NCBI GenBank assembly: GCA_025353925.1
Contig: JANXNV010000134.1
Span: forward strand, 1 to 46,535
DNA from: Armatimonadota bacterium
Lineage (GTDB): Bacteria > Armatimonadota > Armatimonadia > Armatimonadales > Capsulimonadaceae
Direction: 5' to 3'
Length of the DNA: 46,535 bases
Part shown: positions 31,929 to 42,152 of the stretch, piece after piece
How positions within the stretch are numbered: position 1 is the first letter of the stretch
How the letters are laid out: the number at the start of each line of letters is the position of its first letter
Program-made: the position numbers and the translations under genes
Notes under the pieces: model-generated
Told to the model about the DNA's origin: nothing
Databases searched by the model: none
The model's input: the letters and a program-made list of their open reading frames with translations, nothing else

Positions 31929-34900
31929 ATGGGTATCACAAAACTGGCGATCACTCGCCCTATCGCCATTCTGATGATCGTGGCAGCATTTCTGGTGCTC
32001 GGCCTCGTCAGCTATTTGCGGCTGCCGGCGGAGCTGAATCCGAAAGTGGATTTCCCCGTTGTCTCCGTTAATACTACTTACGCCGGGACGAACCCGCAGG
32101 AGATGGAGACCCTGATCACCAAGCCGATTGAGGACTCCATCAGCGGTGTCAGCGGCTTGAAACAGATCGACTCCACCTCCCAGTCCGGCGTTTCCGTGGT
32201 CCGGTGTACGTTCTTCTTCGGCACGAATCTCGATACGGCGGCGGCGGACGTGCGGCAAAAAGTCGATGCCGTCCGAAAACGGCTGCCGACCAATGCCGAC
32301 AGCCCCAGTGTCGCGAAGCAGGATAATGCGTCGCAGCCGGTCATGTATATCGCGATGAAGGGCAACCGCAGCCCGCGTGACCTGCGCGTCCTGGCGGACA
32401 ATATCGTTTCCGAGCGGCTTCAGCAGGCCCCGGATGTCAGTGCCGTCAATGTCACCGGCGGCGAGCAGCGCGAGATCCGCGTCTCCGTGAAAAGTGACCG
32501 CCTGACCGCCTACGGTGTCACAATCGGGCAGCTGGCGATGGCGATCAACAACGCCAACCAGAATATTTCGGCAGGCTATATTCAGACTAACACGAGCTAC
32601 TCGTCTATTCGGTTCCTGGGAGAGTTTGCCAGTGTCAAGGAGCTGCAGGAGCTGCGGATCGTGCTTCCCGGCAGCGGAACCACAAGCCTTGCCAGCGGGG
32701 CGGCGGCTCCGACCGGACCCGGCGGGGGGGGGGCAAACGGTACCCGCTCGGTCCGACTCGCCGATATCGCCGACATCGCCGACACGACCGTCGAGAAAAC
32801 CGTAGAAAGCACGCTGGACGGCGGCGATTCCGTGACGCTAACGATCCAGAAGACGAGTGACGGCAATACGCTGAAGGCGACCGATGGGGTGCAGCAGCAG
32901 CTAAAGGCCGTCAAGCAGTTCCTGCCGAAAGATGTGACTTTCGTTGTCACACGCGACGATTCCACGAATGTCCGGGACAACCTCAAAGATGTCGTCATCT
33001 CTTTATGCCTCGGAGCACTGCTGGCGACACTGATCGTCTATCTGTTCCTGCATAACTTCCGTGCAACGATTATCGTGGCTATCGCGATTCCTGTCTGCGT
33101 CATCGCCACCTTCCTGCCAATCGCCGCATTCGGCTTCACGCTAAACTCACTCACGCTGCTGGGTCTGTCGCTTGCCATCGGTATTTTGATCGACGATTCG
33201 ATTGTCGTCATCGAAAACATCTCCCGGCACCTCAGTCTCGGGCAGGAGCCAGCGGAAGCGGCACTCACGGGCCGAAGCGAGATCGGCCTCGCCGCCCTGA
33301 CACTGACTTCCGTGGACCTGGTCGTTTTCATCCCCATCGCCTTCATGGGCGGGATCATAGGCGAGTTTTTCCGGAGCTTCGGCGTCTCGATCTCGGTAGC
33401 AGTTCTGATCTCCCTTTTCGTCTCTTTCACGCTCACCCCCATGCTGGCCTCACGCTGGTTCAAAAAGGGTGAGTCTCTGGAGAGCACCGGCGAGGGACGT
33501 AGGGGCTTCTCAGCCAGTTTCGACCGGGGTTATCACAAATTCGAGACTTCCTATCGAAATATGCTGAGAGTGTTCCTGAAAAACCCGTGGACTGTGGTGA
33601 TAGGTGGCAATCTTCTTCTGATTTTGACTTTCGTTTACCTGACAGTTTCCGGCCAAGGGGCTGCCGCGTTTACAACGGCTCTGAAGCTGAGCGAGATTAT
33701 TTTTGTGCTTGGGCTGCTTGTGGCTTTTTGGAAGCCTGTGGTAGCTTTTCTCTCAAACACCGTTTTCTACCCGCTCCAAGCCCGCCTTGCGAACCGGAGA
33801 AATCACGGCGACAGATCGCTGGCACGGCGGATGCGGGCCGCACCAGGCAATATCTCCCGGGAAGCCCTCGTCGTGACTGTGCTTGCGATCGCTGCTACGT
33901 TTGCCGTGTCGCTCGCTGGGGGTTATTTCGGCAAGTCGCTGGGCTTCCGGTTTGCGCCGGGGCAGGACCAGAATCTAGTCTCTGTCAGTGTTCAGGCCAA
34001 TGCCGGAACCTCACTTCAGCTGACCAAAGGGGTCACGGACGAGATCGAGCGGCGTATACGGGCGGACGATTCGCTGAAGGGTGATGTCAAATATCTTCAA
34101 ACCGTCGTCGGGCGCAACTCCTCGGGCGGCCAGGGAGCGGGCGACACCGGGACCCAATATGCACAGATACAAGTTTCACTGTTTGACCGTGCCGCCCCGT
34201 TCGACAAGCTTTCCGGGTTTTTTGGACGGCTAACCGGCCACCATGCGGCGGAGCCGCTGCGCGATAAAGCGGATGCTGATGTCGCCAAGAAGATTCGGGA
34301 TCTGGTTAAGACGATCCCGGGCAACGGCAGCAGCCTGAAGATTCAAGCCTCGGAAGTCAATGGCTTCGGCGGCGGCGGTGCTCCGCTCCAAATCAACATG
34401 GTCGGCACCGACTTCCCGAAACTGCTGGCGGCGGCGGCTCTGGTGCAGGGCGTCGTAGACAAGACACCGGGAACCTATAGCAGTGACCTCTCGTTCAAAG
34501 CCAGCCAGCCGGAAGTCCAGGTTCGTCTGGACCGTGTGCGGGCAGCCGAGTATGGCCTGAATGTGACGGATGTGGCGGCGACAGTCGCGACTGCTCTGCA
34601 AGGCGACATCACGGCCAAATACCGGGACCCGATCGACTCGAACCAGTACAATATCAACATCATTCTGGCAAAGCCTGAGCGGAACAGTGTATACACCGTC
34701 GGAACCATTCCGGTCGGCTACCAAAACGGTAACCCAATCCCACTGGGCGATGTCGCGAATATCAAACTTGGGGCTGGGCCGACCCGCGTGGACCGTCTGA
34801 ACCGTCTGCGGCAGGTAAACGTTACGGCCTACCTAAGTCCGGGAACTCAGATCAACAACGTCCGCTTCAAAGTTGACCCCCAGTTAACCGAGCTTGTCAA

Positions 34901-35639
34901 GCAGGGGAAACTGGATCAGGTGAACTATACCTGGGGCGGCGAAGCGCAGACATCAGCGGATGAATTCCCGTATCTGATTCAAGCGATCATGCTGGGGATC
35001 ATTCTTTCTTATATGCTGATGGCGGCCTTGTTCGACAACATGCTGTATCCGCTCTCGATCATGCTGACACTGCCGCAGGCCTGGGTCGGCGGCTTGATCG
35101 CGCTGCTGGTCACGGGAACGCCGTTTTCGCTGATTACCGCCATCGGTATCATCATGCTGAACGGGATCGCGACCAAGAACGCGATTCTGATGGTGGACTA
35201 CACGAACACCCTTCGGCGGCGCGGCTACAAACGTATCGACGCCATCCTGGAAGCCGCCCCCACCCGCCTCCGTCCGGTGCTGATGACATCGCTGGCGATT
35301 GTCTTCGCGACCCTGCCGACCGCCGCCGCACTCGGGCGCGGTGCGGGCTTCCGCCAGCCGCTAGGTATCACCGTGGTAGGCGGCGTGATCGTCTCAACAT
35401 TCTTGACCCTGCTGGTCATCCCGAGCGTCTACCTGCTGTTCGACAACTTCGCCCTCTGGCTCGGGCGCATCTTTCATCGCCAGGCTGCCTCCGGGGACGA
35501 TACCCCGGCAGGCGGCAGCAATGGAACCGGGAAACTGAACGGGGTGAATGGAGCAAACGGGCACGCGAACGGACATACCAACGGGCAGACAGGGCCGGTG
35601 ACACTGCCCCCAGTGGAGCGGGAAGAAGCACTGGACTAA
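31929..35639 (+). CDS. RND multidrug efflux pump (HAE1 family), enlarged
   Basis: A 1236-residue inner-membrane pump, against about 1040 for AcrB. The N-terminal ITKLAITRPIAILMIVAAF and the proton-relay Asp pair (GILIDDSIVV, Asp422 and Asp423) are intact, as are the second-half NGIATKNAILMVDYTN and the end LVIPSVYLLFDN. Extra sequence occurs at about 551-660, with hydrophobic segments around GGNLLLILTFVYLTV, SEIIFVLGLLVAF and VVTVLAIAATFAVSL that are absent from standard pumps. The C-terminal tail is Asn/Gly-rich (GVNGANGHANG). It works with the TolC and membrane fusion proteins upstream. The stop is 6 bases from the convergent rsgA stop. Confidence 0.93.
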   Translation: MGITKLAITRPIAILMIVAAFLVLGLVSYLRLPAELNPKVDFPVVSVNTTYAGTNPQEMETLITKPIEDSISGVSGLKQIDSTSQSGVSVVRCTFFFGTNLDTAAADVRQKVDAVRKRLPTNADSPSVAKQDNASQPVMYIAMKGNRSPRDLRVLADNIVSERLQQAPDVSAVNVTGGEQREIRVSVKSDRLTAYGVTIGQLAMAINNANQNISAGYIQTNTSYSSIRFLGEFASVKELQELRIVLPGSGTTSLASGAAAPTGPGGGGANGTRSVRLADIADIADTTVEKTVESTLDGGDSVTLTIQKTSDGNTLKATDGVQQQLKAVKQFLPKDVTFVVTRDDSTNVRDNLKDVVISLCLGALLATLIVYLFLHNFRATIIVAIAIPVCVIATFLPIAAFGFTLNSLTLLGLSLAIGILIDDSIVVIENISRHLSLGQEPAEAALTGRSEIGLAALTLTSVDLVVFIPIAFMGGIIGEFFRSFGVSISVAVLISLFVSFTLTPMLASRWFKKGESLESTGEGRRGFSASFDRGYHKFETSYRNMLRVFLKNPWTVVIGGNLLLILTFVYLTVSGQGAAAFTTALKLSEIIFVLGLLVAFWKPVVAFLSNTVFYPLQARLANRRNHGDRSLARRMRAAPGNISREALVVTVLAIAATFAVSLAGGYFGKSLGFRFAPGQDQNLVSVSVQANAGTSLQLTKGVTDEIERRIRADDSLKGDVKYLQTVVGRNSSGGQGAGDTGTQYAQIQVSLFDRAAPFDKLSGFFGRLTGHHAAEPLRDKADADVAKKIRDLVKTIPGNGSSLKIQASEVNGFGGGGAPLQINMVGTDFPKLLAAAALVQGVVDKTPGTYSSDLSFKASQPEVQVRLDRVRAAEYGLNVTDVAATVATALQGDITAKYRDPIDSNQYNINIILAKPERNSVYTVGTIPVGYQNGNPIPLGDVANIKLGAGPTRVDRLNRLRQVNVTAYLSPGTQINNVRFKVDPQLTELVKQGKLDQVNYTWGGEAQTSADEFPYLIQAIMLGIILSYMLMAALFDNMLYPLSIMLTLPQAWVGGLIALLVTGTPFSLITAIGIIMLNGIATKNAILMVDYTNTLRRRGYKRIDAILEAAPTRLRPVLMTSLAIVFATLPTAAALGRGAGFRQPLGITVVGGVIVSTFLTLLVIPSVYLLFDNFALWLGRIFHRQAASGDDTPAGGSNGTGKLNGVNGANGHANGHTNGQTGPVTLPPVEREEALD

Positions 35640-35645
35640 AGCCGC

Positions 35646-36602
35646 TTAGCTCATGCTCAAGTAGCTGTCATAGCGGCGGCGGTCGATTTCGCCTGTCTCG
35701 ACCGCCGCCCGCACCGCACAGCTTAACTCGGTGTGGTGACGGCAATCGGCGAAGCGGCATTCCCCGAGATACGGCGCGAACTCCGGGAAACAGAGGGGAA
35801 TATCTGCTTTTTCCACTTCCCAGAAGTCCACCTGCCGCAGCCCCGGCGTGTCCGCAACCCAGCCGCTGCCGGTCAAGGGCAACAGCTCGGCGGTCGTGGT
35901 CGTGTGCCGCCCCGAGAAGTCAGCATTGCTGATTTCCCCGGTCTTAAGCGACAAGCCTGGCTGGACTGCATTCAGTAGGCTGCTTTTCCCCACCCCCGAC
36001 GGCCCGGCGACGGCGGAGATGCGGCCCTGCATAGCCGCGCACAGCTCTTCGATCCCCTGCCCTGTCTTGGCACAGGTCCAAAAGATCGAATAGCCCACCT
36101 TTTCATAGACCCCCACCCCGGCTTCGAGTTCGGCTCGGTCTTCCTCCGTCACCCGGTCCATTTTATTCAGCACGAGACGCGGTGTGATCTCCGCCGCTTC
36201 GGTTAATACCAGAAAGCGGTCCAACAGGCGAAAATCGGGCATATTGGGTCCGCCGGCGAAGACCACAAACACCTGATCCAGATTTGCGACCAGCGTATGC
36301 TGCCCGCGCCCAGAGGGCGAATGCCGCGAAAGCTGCGAATGGCGCGGCAGAATCTCTTCAATAATCGCCTCCGACGGTTCAAAGCGCACCCGATCCCCTA
36401 CCGTCAGCGGGTCCGTCGTCCGCCGCTTCTTCGCCGAATCCACCCGTCGGGGCCGGCTGCCCGAAGTGGAAAAGACCAGCTCTTTTTTCAGGTTCCCCCG
36501 CAGCTTGCAGACAACCTCCGCCCCTCCCCCGAGAGGCTGGACGTAGTAATTTCCGCTATGGGTGCGAAAGACGGTACCATCGATGAGAGGTTCATTGGGC
36601 AA
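35646..36602 (-). CDS. rsgA: Ribosome small-subunit GTPase RsgA
   Basis: A 318-residue circularly permuted GTPase that matures the 30S ribosomal subunit. The N-terminal OB-fold region (about 1-85) precedes the G motifs in permuted order: LNKMDRV (G4), GPSGVGKSSLLN (G1, GxxGxGKS), then TTTTAELL and DTPGLRQ (G3). A Cys/His zinc motif sits near the C-terminus (CRFADCRHHTELSC). The start is TTG at 36602, chosen because GGAG is 10 bases upstream and the protein then begins before the OB-fold. It overlaps the upstream Toprim-like gene by 11 bases, so it is the last gene of the nadE chain. Confidence 0.93.
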   Translation of the reverse strand: MPNEPLIDGTVFRTHSGNYYVQPLGGGAEVVCKLRGNLKKELVFSTSGSRPRRVDSAKKRRTTDPLTVGDRVRFEPSEAIIEEILPRHSQLSRHSPSGRGQHTLVANLDQVFVVFAGGPNMPDFRLLDRFLVLTEAAEITPRLVLNKMDRVTEEDRAELEAGVGVYEKVGYSIFWTCAKTGQGIEELCAAMQGRISAVAGPSGVGKSSLLNAVQPGLSLKTGEISNADFSGRHTTTTAELLPLTGSGWVADTPGLRQVDFWEVEKADIPLCFPEFAPYLGECRFADCRHHTELSCAVRAAVETGEIDRRRYDSYLSMS

Positions 36603-37257
36603 GCGGCACGTTCTCCTGTAACATTTCAACAAAAGCACGCAAGCTTGGATTGTACTTGTACAATTCCATGAGCTTTTTGTGCCTTGAATACGGCTCGGAG
36701 ACAATCCGATAATAGTCAGGCTGCTTATTCTTAGCATCAATTGAAAACGATTTTTGTTTGATCAGTGCTCGGTTCAGCGTGTCCAGGCAATTCTTGGTCT
36801 TGCTTTTCTTGTCGTCAGTGTAAAGCAGTGGCAGAAGCCAGCATTCTGTTGATTGTACGGCAATTGCAAATAAAATTCGCAGCCTATATTCTTCATAAAA
36901 TTCGGAACCGATGCGCTGCGCCAAGAATATTCGAACTCTTTCAATCATGGCTTTGACCGAAAGTTCGTTGCCCTCTTCGTCTCTGTTGCTGACTTGGTAG
37001 TCATGGCACACATCGGTATCGATTTGCACGACTATAAAATCGTTAAATTGAAGTGCATCTTTGAATCGAGCACTCGAGCAATACTCAAGCACTTTGTGCC
37101 AATTTCCGGGACTTACTGCTCGATTCATGTCCGTCGCATCCCGCAATGGCTGCAATGGATTAATATCAATTTCAGCATCCCCGGCAAAGCCGTATAAAAT
37201 ATTCTCGATGACAATTTGGTCAGTGATTCCTTCGGTAATCAGAGCAAAGCTTGGCAT
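36592..37257 (-). CDS. Toprim-like nuclease partner of the adjacent ATPase (DUF4276/DUF4435-type)
   Basis: A 221-residue protein opening ALITEGITDQIVIENIL (Glu9) and continuing with FIVVQIDTDVCHDY (Asp80 and Asp82). The conserved Glu plus DxD pair is the Toprim metal site used by OLD-family and AriB-type nucleases and topoisomerases. A later STECWLLPLLY resembles the segment found in Toprim partners of ATPases. The ATG shares one base with the stop of the ATPase (TAATG), so the two are co-translated. The region is visibly AT-rich: hand counting 36841-36900 gives 20 G/C of 60. Exact family assignment is unsure; the motif pattern is what I rely on. Confidence 0.7.
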   Translation of the reverse strand: MPSFALITEGITDQIVIENILYGFAGDAEIDINPLQPLRDATDMNRAVSPGNWHKVLEYCSSARFKDALQFNDFIVVQIDTDVCHDYQVSNRDEEGNELSVKAMIERVRIFLAQRIGSEFYEEYRLRILFAIAVQSTECWLLPLLYTDDKKSKTKNCLDTLNRALIKQKSFSIDAKNKQPDYYRIVSEPYSRHKKLMELYKYNPSLRAFVEMLQENVPLAQ

Positions 37258-38432
37258 TAGAAGTTTCTTGGTAGACCTCCTATATAGCCGCGCAGAAACG
37301 CTTCCGACAACGGAATTGGCGTCTGTCCCTCAGCGACATCTGGCTTGAATATCCGCTTGACCTTGGTGTGTCCCAGCTTGTTGCGCGAGACGACAAATAG
37401 CCGCTGGTCATCGTCATTCAAATCAAGCCCATCTAAAATCGCTGGGTTGTGCGTTGTGACAACCGCTTGTTTATCATGCGTTTTTGCGAGAGCAGCTAAT
37501 TCTTTCAACAGGCGACTGCATAATTTAGGATTTAGTGAGGCGTCGATGTTATCAATAGCAAAGAACGACGGCGTTTCGCGGCTGATAAACAGCGTAAAGT
37601 AGAACAGTAGAAATAGAAAACCTTCGTTCGCGCTCTTCTGAGTGAAATACGAGAGGCTTTCGTCAAGATACCTGTCCTTGATGTTGATACTACGCTCACC
37701 GAATGGTAGGTTGGATGCGATACTAAAGTCGCCAAACCAGTCCAATAGCATTAGCTCTTTTTTGATTTCTGCGAGACTATTCATATTCTCATCGAAGGAA
37801 AGATACGTGAGAAGCTTGAATAGACCCTCACCTTTGATTCCAAGCGGTTGGATTTGTGCTTCTGTCTCAAATGTCCTTAGAGCGGAATTTTCTGGCGAAT
37901 ATATCAAAAAGTTTTGCAACTCTGGCGGGGGAAGCAATTTTTCAAAGTGAGGTTCGAGTACATTCCATTGCTCATCAGAAACTGGTGAAATTTTATTTTT
38001 TCTTTGAGTCTTTTTCAGCGCGACTAACATCTCGTCAGTATTTCTCCAAGGTCTTTCGCCAAGATTCTGCCAAGAAGAGTAAGGAGAATTCTTCGTGTTC
38101 TGTAAAACGCACTGAAATTCCTTCGGCTCGTTGGAGTCCTGCTCCGCATCTGCCGACTTACTCTCAGCGACTGAAATCGTGATATCATCCGTAACATCTT
38201 GAGCCTCGAAAGCGGAGCGCATGAAGCGGGCATCATCGGCAACACGGATACCACGCGACGATAGGAACTCATGGTCGAGTTTATCGGCGGCGGCGGCAGA
38301 ACATAGCGCAATTGCCTCTAAGATATTGCTTTTCCCGCAGCCGTTTTCACCGATCAAAACGGTGACCCGGCCCAAATCCAGTTCTAACTCTTTAATCGAC
38401 TTGAAATTTTTGATTGAGACTTTGCTTATCAT
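37257..38432 (-). CDS. OLD/AAA_21-like ATPase
   Basis: A 391-residue SMC/OLD-type ATPase. It begins [17 protein letters not shown] with Walker A GENGCGKS at residues 28-35. Near the end come a signature-like [12 protein letters not shown], a Walker B region [13 protein letters not shown] (Asn in place of the usual catalytic Glu) and [11 protein letters not shown] with the switch His. There is no DNA-binding domain other than the middle insert. Such ATPases work with Toprim nucleases in defence systems (OLD, PARIS, Gabija-like). The ATG at 38432 overlaps the nadE stop (ATGA), and the next gene shares its stop base. Hydrolysis may be altered by the Asn. Confidence 0.85.
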   Translation of the reverse strand: MISKVSIKNFKSIKELELDLGRVTVLIGENGCGKSNILEAIALCSAAAADKLDHEFLSSRGIRVADDARFMRSAFEAQDVTDDITISVAESKSADAEQDSNEPKEFQCVLQNTKNSPYSSWQNLGERPWRNTDEMLVALKKTQRKNKISPVSDEQWNVLEPHFEKLLPPPELQNFLIYSPENSALRTFETEAQIQPLGIKGEGLFKLLTYLSFDENMNSLAEIKKELMLLDWFGDFSIASNLPFGERSINIKDRYLDESLSYFTQKSANEGFLFLLFYFTLFISRETPSFFAIDNIDASLNPKLCSRLLKELAALAKTHDKQAVVTTHNPAILDGLDLNDDDQRLFVVSRNKLGHTKVKRIFKPDVAEGQTPIPLSEAFLRGYIGGLPRNF

Positions 38433-40438
38433 GGCACATTCTCCTCCAGCTCCCTCAGCCAGACCGTCGCTTCCGAATCGCTGGGGGCACGCCAGTCGCC
38501 GCGGGGGGAGAGGGAGCCGCCGGAGCCGATTTTGGGGCCGTTGGGCATGGCGGAGCGCTTGAACTGGCTGGTCTGGAAGAAGCGGAAGAGGAAGACGCCG
38601 AGCCATTTTTTGATGGTCGGCAGATCGTACTTGTCGCCCCAGGCGCAGTGGGCCAGGTACGCCACTTTGCTCGGGCGAAAGCCGTAGCGGGTCGTGTAGT
38701 AGATGTGGAAGTCCTGCAACTCGTAAGGGCCGATCTTCTCCTGCGTGCTTTGGATCCCTGCTCCCTCGCTGCCGGGCGTGTGCGGGACCAACTCTGGAGA
38801 GATCTCCGTGTCGAGGATGGCTTGCAGTAAGGCCCCCACTCTGCCGTCGAACTGCTCGGAGGCGATGACCCAGCGCAAAAGGTACTGAATGAGCGTCTTA
38901 GGGACGGAGGCATTCACGTTATAGTGCGACATCTGGTCGCCGACACCGTAAGTCGCCCAGCCTAAGGCCATTTCGCTGAGGTCCCCGGTTCCTAAGACCA
39001 AGGCATTGTTGTAGTTCGCCAGCCGGAACAGGTGGGAGGTCCGCTCCCCAGCCTGGACATTTTCAAACGTGATGTCGTATAGCGGCTCGCCGTTCTTGCC
39101 GAATGGATGGTTGATATCACGCAGCATCTGGAGGCAGGAAGGACGGATATCGATCTCGGTGGAAGTGACGCCCAAAGCCTCCATGAGTGCCAAAGCATTT
39201 GCTTTTGTCCCGTCGCTGGTGGCGAAGCCGGGCATCGTGTAGCCCAGGATGTTCGTGCGCGGTAGGCCGAGACGGTCCATCGTCCGGGCGGCGACGATCA
39301 ACGCCTGTGTCGAGTCAAGGCCGCCGGAGACGCCGATGACGATATTTGGGATGTTTGTGCTGGAAAGCCGCTTCATCAGGCCATGCACCTGGATATTGTA
39401 GGCTTCGTAGCAGCGTTCGTCGCGCTCGTGCGTGTCGCTGGGGACATAGGGGAAGCGTTCGAGAGGGCGAATTAGCGACATGTAAGGAGTTGTCGGCACT
39501 TCGTATTCAAATGGAATGCGGCGAATGGCGCGGACTCGCTCGCGGTAGTCCCCACGCGTATCCTGGAAACTAGTCAGGCGCATCCGCTCCTGGGCCAGAC
39601 GCTCCAAATCGATGTCGGCGGTAATGATCTGCTCGTCACCGGCAAAGCGGGTCGCTTCGGCCAGCTTTTCGTTGTTTTCATAAATCAGTGCATGTCCGTC
39701 CCAGGCCAGATCGGTGGTGGACTCGCCCGGCCCAGCCGCCGAGTAAAGATAAGCGGCGACGCACCGGCCTGACTGCGTGGCGCAGAGAGATTTTCGGTAC
39801 TCGGCTTTGCCGATTGTGATGTTACTGGCGGAAAGGTTTGCCAGAACCGTTGCCCCGGCCAGGGCGGCAAACGTGCTGGGGGGGATAGGCGTCCAAACAT
39901 CTTCGCAGATTTCAGTATGCAGCACGAAGCCGGGGACGTTCACGGCGTCGTAGATCAGGTCAGAGCCGAACGGCACTTTTTCACCGAATAGGGTGACTTC
40001 GGAAGCGATTGCATCCCGGCCCGACGTAAACTGCCGCTTTTCGTAAAACTCGCGGTAGCTAGGTAGGTAGGTCTTGGGCGTAATCCCGAGTATTCGGCCC
40101 CGATAGACGCTCAAGGCGCAGTTGAATAAAGCCCCGTTGAAGCGCAGCGGCGCACCGACCAGCAGAACCGGGCTGAGTTCGCGGCTCGCTTCGACCAGAG
40201 TGCTGAGGGCAGCGAGGGTAGCTTCCAGCAGAGCATCCTGGTGAAACAAGTCTTCGTTGGAGTAGGCCGACAGGCCGAGTTCCGGGAACAGGGCCACCGC
40301 CGCGCCAAGATCCGATGCCTGCCGTGCCAGCCCCAGCGTCTGCGTCGTGTTGTATTCCGGATCGGCAACGCGCAGCTTTGGGATGCAGACACACGCCCGA
40401 ATGAAGCCATGCGTATAGGGCGAATGAAACGAAGTCAT
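38429..40438 (-). CDS. nadE: Glutamine-dependent NAD+ synthetase
   Basis: A 669-residue two-domain enzyme that converts nicotinate adenine dinucleotide to NAD+ with ammonia made from glutamine. The N-terminal nitrilase-like domain (about 1-280) shows [14 protein letters not shown] (Glu), [15 protein letters not shown] (Lys) and [12 protein letters not shown] (Cys). The synthetase domain has [16 protein letters not shown] (P-loop SGGxDS), [12 protein letters not shown] and a C-terminal [13 protein letters not shown]. The start is ATG at 40438, directly after a promoter (TATAAC ends 6 bases before). A further in-frame ATG at 40456 lies upstream of that -10 box. The stop overlaps the ATPase start by ATGA. 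Confidence 0.94.
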   Translation of the reverse strand: MTSFHSPYTHGFIRACVCIPKLRVADPEYNTTQTLGLARQASDLGAAVALFPELGLSAYSNEDLFHQDALLEATLAALSTLVEASRELSPVLLVGAPLRFNGALFNCALSVYRGRILGITPKTYLPSYREFYEKRQFTSGRDAIASEVTLFGEKVPFGSDLIYDAVNVPGFVLHTEICEDVWTPIPPSTFAALAGATVLANLSASNITIGKAEYRKSLCATQSGRCVAAYLYSAAGPGESTTDLAWDGHALIYENNEKLAEATRFAGDEQIITADIDLERLAQERMRLTSFQDTRGDYRERVRAIRRIPFEYEVPTTPYMSLIRPLERFPYVPSDTHERDERCYEAYNIQVHGLMKRLSSTNIPNIVIGVSGGLDSTQALIVAARTMDRLGLPRTNILGYTMPGFATSDGTKANALALMEALGVTSTEIDIRPSCLQMLRDINHPFGKNGEPLYDITFENVQAGERTSHLFRLANYNNALVLGTGDLSEMALGWATYGVGDQMSHYNVNASVPKTLIQYLLRWVIASEQFDGRVGALLQAILDTEISPELVPHTPGSEGAGIQSTQEKIGPYELQDFHIYYTTRYGFRPSKVAYLAHCAWGDKYDLPTIKKWLGVFLFRFFQTSQFKRSAMPNGPKIGSGGSLSPRGDWRAPSDSEATVWLRELEENVP

Positions 40439-40444
40439 ACCTCT

Positions 40445-40473
40445 GTTATAGCCCATGACGGAGGAGAAGTCAA
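40445..40473 (-). promoter_or_regulatory. Promoter for a leaderless nadE transcript
   Basis: On the minus strand TTGACT (40468-40473), a 17-base spacer and TATAAC (40445-40450). The A of the nadE ATG (40438) lies 7 bases after the -10 box, so the mRNA would start at the start codon. The whole promoter fits in the 38-base gap after the phosphoglucomutase gene. Confidence 0.75.
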
Positions 40474-40476
40474 GTT

Positions 40477-42123
40477 TTACAATCCTGCCGCAGCGAACGC
40501 CGCCGAAACGATTTCCTGCGCTTCCGTTTGTATCTGCTTAAGATGCTCCGGCCCGGTAAAGCTCTCGGCGTAGATCTTGTAGATGTGCTCCGTCCCCGAG
40601 GGGCGGGCCGCGAACCAGCCGTTCTCGGTGACGACTTTGAGGCCGCCAATCGGCGCATCGTTGCCGGGGGCACGGGTCAGGCGGGAGAGGATCGGCTCCC
40701 CGGCCAACTCGCTCGCCATGACCTGCTCCGGCGACAAGTTTGCCAGCACTTTCTGCTGGTCAGGAGTGGCGGGAGCGTCCATTCGCTCGTAGACCGGGCT
40801 GCCGAACCGCTCTTCCAAGTCTTTGTAATGCTCGCCAGGATCACGGCCCGTTTTCGCGGTAATTTCAGCAGCTAAGAGGTTCAGGAGAATGCCGTCTTTG
40901 TCCGTAGTCCAGACCGTGCCATCCCGGCGCAGAAAGGACGCCCCCGCGCTCTCCTCGCCACCGAAGCCGTAGGAGCCGATTCGCAGGCCGTCGACAAACC
41001 ACTTGAAGCCCACTGGGACTTCCGCCAGGGGCCGCCCCAAGCTCTGCGCCACCCGGTCAATCATCGCGCTGGACACCAGAGTTTTGCCGACTGCGGCATC
41101 GGATCGCCAATCGGGCCGATGGGTGAACAGGTAGTTAATCGCGACGGCGAGGTAGTGGTTGGGATTCAGCAGCCCGGCACTGGGCGTGACGATCCCGTGA
41201 CGGTCCGCGTCAGGGTCATTGCCAAACGCGATGTCAAAGCGGTCTTTGAGACCGATCAAGGAGGCCATGGCCGACGGCGAAGAGCAGTCCATACGGATTT
41301 TGCCGTCTTTGTCTACGGTCATAAAGCCAAATGTCGGGTCAGCGTAGGGGTTGACGACTTCAATTTGGAGCTTATATTTATCCGCAATCGGCCCCCAGCA
41401 GCCGAGCGACGCCCCGCCCATCGGATCCGCCCCGATCCGGAGGCCGGAGGTGCAGATAGCGTCCATATCGATGACACTCGCCAGCCCCGCGACATAAGGT
41501 GTGACGAAATCATGGCTCTGGACTGCCTGTGACTTGAGTGCCTGTGTATAGGGCAGCCGTTTGACTTCCGATAGGCCCGAGCGAAGCAGCGTATTAGCCC
41601 GGTCCTGAACCCGCTTCGTCGTGCCGGTGTCCGCCGGACCGCCGGAGGGAGGATTGTACTTAAAGCCTCCGTCCTCCGGCGGGTTGTGCGACGGCGTAAT
41701 AACCACGCCATCAGCCAGCCCGGTCGTTCGGCCCTGGTTGTATGTCAAGATGGCAAAAGAGATAGCCGGAGTCGGGACATAACCCGCCGACCATAGCACT
41801 TCGACACCATTTGCCGCGAGGACTTCCAGTGCCGTGCGCTGCGCCGGTTCCGACAGGGCATGCGTGTCTCGTCCCAGAAAGAGCGGCCCTGTCACTCCGT
41901 CCGCTCTTCGCTGCTCAGCCAGAGCCTGACAGATGGCGAGAATATGGGCTTCGTTGAATGTGTTCTTGACAGAGGACCCCCGATGGCCCGAAGTCCCAAA
42001 GGCGACCGCCTGCGCCAGGTTGTCCGGGTCGGGAGACTGTGTATAGTAAGCAGAAATTAGCTCCGGGATATCGGTCCTAAGTTCCGGCGGAGCTACGAGG
42101 CCGGCGAGTGGATGAAGAGACAT
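40477..42123 (-). CDS. pgm: Phosphoglucomutase
   Basis: A 548-residue alpha-D-phosphohexomutase of the Pgm type, interconverting glucose-1-phosphate and glucose-6-phosphate. [11 protein letters not shown] near residue 43 is the first family motif, [20 protein letters not shown] contains the phosphoserine (SHN), [12 protein letters not shown] is the metal loop, and [15 protein letters not shown] and [12 protein letters not shown] bind sugar and phosphate. Length is normal. The ATG at 42123 has AAGGAAAC upstream. It follows the GH3 glycosidase gene by 29 bases, which fits a pathway from extracellular glucoside to glucose-phosphate, though a kinase is not present here. Confidence 0.95.
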   Translation of the reverse strand: MSLHPLAGLVAPPELRTDIPELISAYYTQSPDPDNLAQAVAFGTSGHRGSSVKNTFNEAHILAICQALAEQRRADGVTGPLFLGRDTHALSEPAQRTALEVLAANGVEVLWSAGYVPTPAISFAILTYNQGRTTGLADGVVITPSHNPPEDGGFKYNPPSGGPADTGTTKRVQDRANTLLRSGLSEVKRLPYTQALKSQAVQSHDFVTPYVAGLASVIDMDAICTSGLRIGADPMGGASLGCWGPIADKYKLQIEVVNPYADPTFGFMTVDKDGKIRMDCSSPSAMASLIGLKDRFDIAFGNDPDADRHGIVTPSAGLLNPNHYLAVAINYLFTHRPDWRSDAAVGKTLVSSAMIDRVAQSLGRPLAEVPVGFKWFVDGLRIGSYGFGGEESAGASFLRRDGTVWTTDKDGILLNLLAAEITAKTGRDPGEHYKDLEERFGSPVYERMDAPATPDQQKVLANLSPEQVMASELAGEPILSRLTRAPGNDAPIGGLKVVTENGWFAARPSGTEHIYKIYAESFTGPEHLKQIQTEAQEIVSAAFAAAGL

Positions 42124-42152
42124 ACACGTTTCCTTTTTACTTCCGATCCTTT

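Noticed and set aside
40457-40476. Intrinsic terminator after phosphoglucomutase
   Set aside because: The short gap shows no stem-loop with a T-run; it is explained by the nadE promoter.
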